A stretch of DNA of 7,138 nt from Spirochaetia bacterium UBA5550 (GTDB lineage: Bacteria > Spirochaetota > UBA4802 > UBA5550): assembly GCA_002425885.1 (NCBI GenBank), contig DINC01000115.1:3573-10710 (forward strand), given 5' to 3'. Below are positions 6,016 through 7,138 of this stretch, piece by piece; position 1 is the first letter of the stretch; each line of letters begins with the position of its first letter. The position numbers were made by a program, and so were the translations under genes. A model generated the notes under the pieces. The model did no database searches and was not told the DNA's origin. It worked only from the letters and a program-made list of their open reading frames with translations.

Positions 6016-7094
6016 TGGGCTGCGCGAAAAAGATACTTGTTCTGCTGCTTCTATATTCCTCTCTGGCATATGGTGATTCTGCGCGGAAGCTCACATGGCA
6101 GAGTGTGGAGGGGGCTGCCGGATATTACATAGAGATTATGGATTCAGGTGATAATATTTCGGCAGCAGAAACAGTAACAGGTAACAGCTATGATATAATC
6201 AGGCTTCAGCCGGGTGAGTACAGGTTCAGGGTTTCCACTGTTAATGTTTTAGGGCAGAGGGGTCAGAGCACTGACTGGATTAAATTTACTGTGGAAAAAC
6301 TTTTTCTGCCGGAGCTGAAGAGTGTGTCCAGGAGTCAGCTCGTGGCATCTCATTCTAACAGGAATATTGTGATCCGCGGGGTGAATTTCAAGGTCTCCAG
6401 CAGGTTTCTCCTGAGAGGGGAGGGGCGAGAGATTGAAATTTCTGATGTTGACGTGAGATCTGATAATGAAGCTGTGATAAGTTTTAAACCTGAAAAATCA
6501 GATCCGGGGAGATATGACCTTGTTGTAATAAACAGAGGTGATGTTGAATCTGTATTAAAAGATGCCATTGTAATAGTAAAGCCGGAAGAAGCGGAGACTG
6601 TTTTTTTTATTGCCGGATTTTATTCAGTCAATATGCCTGCCGGTGATTTTCCGCAATACTTCGGCACTTCATTCACCGGAGGCGGCCTCTTTATCCAGAC
6701 CCCTGTACCGGGGTCCGGCTATGATAATATTATGGTTGAAGCGGAGCTTGATGCGGCGCGATATTCCAATACTCCTGATACTAAGCCATGCAGCCTCACT
6801 TATGTAACTTTCGGACTCGGTATTGATTATCTCTTCCATGTTGACTTTGTGCCTGCGGAATTTATTTTCAAATTTATTACAGGGCCCTCCTATACAATTC
6901 TTAAACTTGATGAAAGCTCTACCGGAAAAGTGAAAAGCTCAATAGACTGGTTTGCGATGATAAGCGCAGGTGTGAGATATTTTCCGGATGAAAATTTTTT
7001 TATTGAGCCCTCCTATAGCATAAAAACTGTATTTTACACGGGAATTTTCTTTTTAGATTCAAGAGTTTCATTTGCATGCGGAACACGGCTTTAA
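6012..7094 (+). CDS. Secreted FnIII / IPT / beta-barrel outer-membrane protein
   Basis: A 360-residue protein. A type I signal peptide is clear: Lys6-Lys7, a Leu-rich core (8-18), and a cleavage site after AYG (Gly21). The mature protein has three parts. Residues 25-95 form one FnIII-like module (LTWQSVEGAAGYYIEI, then YRFRVSTVN) of the same type as the five repeats in the preceding gene. Residues 100-190 form an IPT/TIG Ig-like domain (IRGVNFKVSSRFLL, then GRYDLVVIN). Residues 196-360 are rich in alternating aromatic and small residues in about eight candidate strands, including SLTYVTFGLGIDYLF, AEFIFKFITGPSYTILKL and SSIDWFAMISAGVRYF, the size of an OmpA/OmpX-like 8-stranded barrel. It ends in Leu rather than the usual aromatic residue. 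It probably sits in the outer membrane with its FnIII and IPT domains in the periplasm. It is last in the operon, and no terminator is visible in the 44 bases after it. The barrel call is less certain than the signal peptide and FnIII/IPT calls. Confidence 0.88.
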   Translation: MMGCAKKILVLLLLYSSLAYGDSARKLTWQSVEGAAGYYIEIMDSGDNISAAETVTGNSYDIIRLQPGEYRFRVSTVNVLGQRGQSTDWIKFTVEKLFLPELKSVSRSQLVASHSNRNIVIRGVNFKVSSRFLLRGEGREIEISDVDVRSDNEAVISFKPEKSDPGRYDLVVINRGDVESVLKDAIVIVKPEEAETVFFIAGFYSVNMPAGDFPQYFGTSFTGGGLFIQTPVPGSGYDNIMVEAELDAARYSNTPDTKPCSLTYVTFGLGIDYLFHVDFVPAEFIFKFITGPSYTILKLDESSTGKVKSSIDWFAMISAGVRYFPDENFFIEPSYSIKTVFYTGIFFLDSRVSFACGTRL

Positions 7095-7138
7095 TTATCT
7101 GACTTTATCTTTATTATTATAGCTGTTAACGATTGAAT

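Noticed and set aside
6012..6080. Reading the last protein as a lipoprotein because of Cys4
   Set aside because: The Cys precedes the hydrophobic core, whereas a lipobox Cys must follow it; the AYG cleavage site fits signal peptidase I.
6610..6807. A 65-codon plus-strand frame inside the barrel gene
   Set aside because: It is out of frame with a well-supported gene and has no recognisable protein features.

Overview
The window (about 7.1 kb) looks like chromosomal DNA from a diderm bacterium, most likely a spirochaete (Spirochaetota) or a relative. This is inferred from gene content: a membrane-bound class III cyclase with a Cache-type sensor, a FecR-domain protein with fibronectin-III-like repeats, and an IPT/beta-barrel protein. 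No rRNA, tRNA or other marker gene is present to confirm the taxonomy. Nothing looks like a mobile element, CRISPR array or tRNA.

Layout. Positions 1-525 are AT-rich and non-coding. They hold a strong hairpin terminator (34-67) that probably ends an upstream gene, an inverted repeat (108-143), a second terminator (173-201), weak promoter candidates, and a long hairpin (452-487) just before the first gene. The two inverted repeats share the same 8-bp arm, AGTTTAAT. Positions 526-7094 hold four plus-strand genes with no gaps: (1) an exported, possibly lipid-anchored protein of two SbsA-type Ig-like domains and two choice-of-anchor-D/ASH-like domains; (2) a class IIIb adenylate cyclase with a periplasmic double-Cache-like sensor, HAMP and cyclase domain; (3) an inner-membrane-anchored periplasmic FecR-domain protein with five FnIII-like repeats; (4) a secreted protein with one FnIII-like module, an IPT/TIG domain and a C-terminal domain resembling an 8-stranded outer-membrane barrel. 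The junctions overlap by 1, 17 and 4 nt, so the genes are almost certainly one translationally coupled operon. The last 44 bases after gene 4 show no gene or terminator.

How they may work together (inference). The products would span the whole envelope: a surface or periplasmic Ig-like protein, an inner-membrane cyclase with an outward-facing sensor, a long periplasmic FecR/FnIII rod, and an outer-membrane barrel with FnIII and IPT domains. The FecR protein has only about four residues before its membrane helix, so it has no room for the cytoplasmic anti-sigma part of classical FecR. A reasonable hypothesis is a trans-envelope sensing module whose output is cAMP rather than a sigma factor. 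The sequence supports the architecture and the operon; the signalling role is untested.
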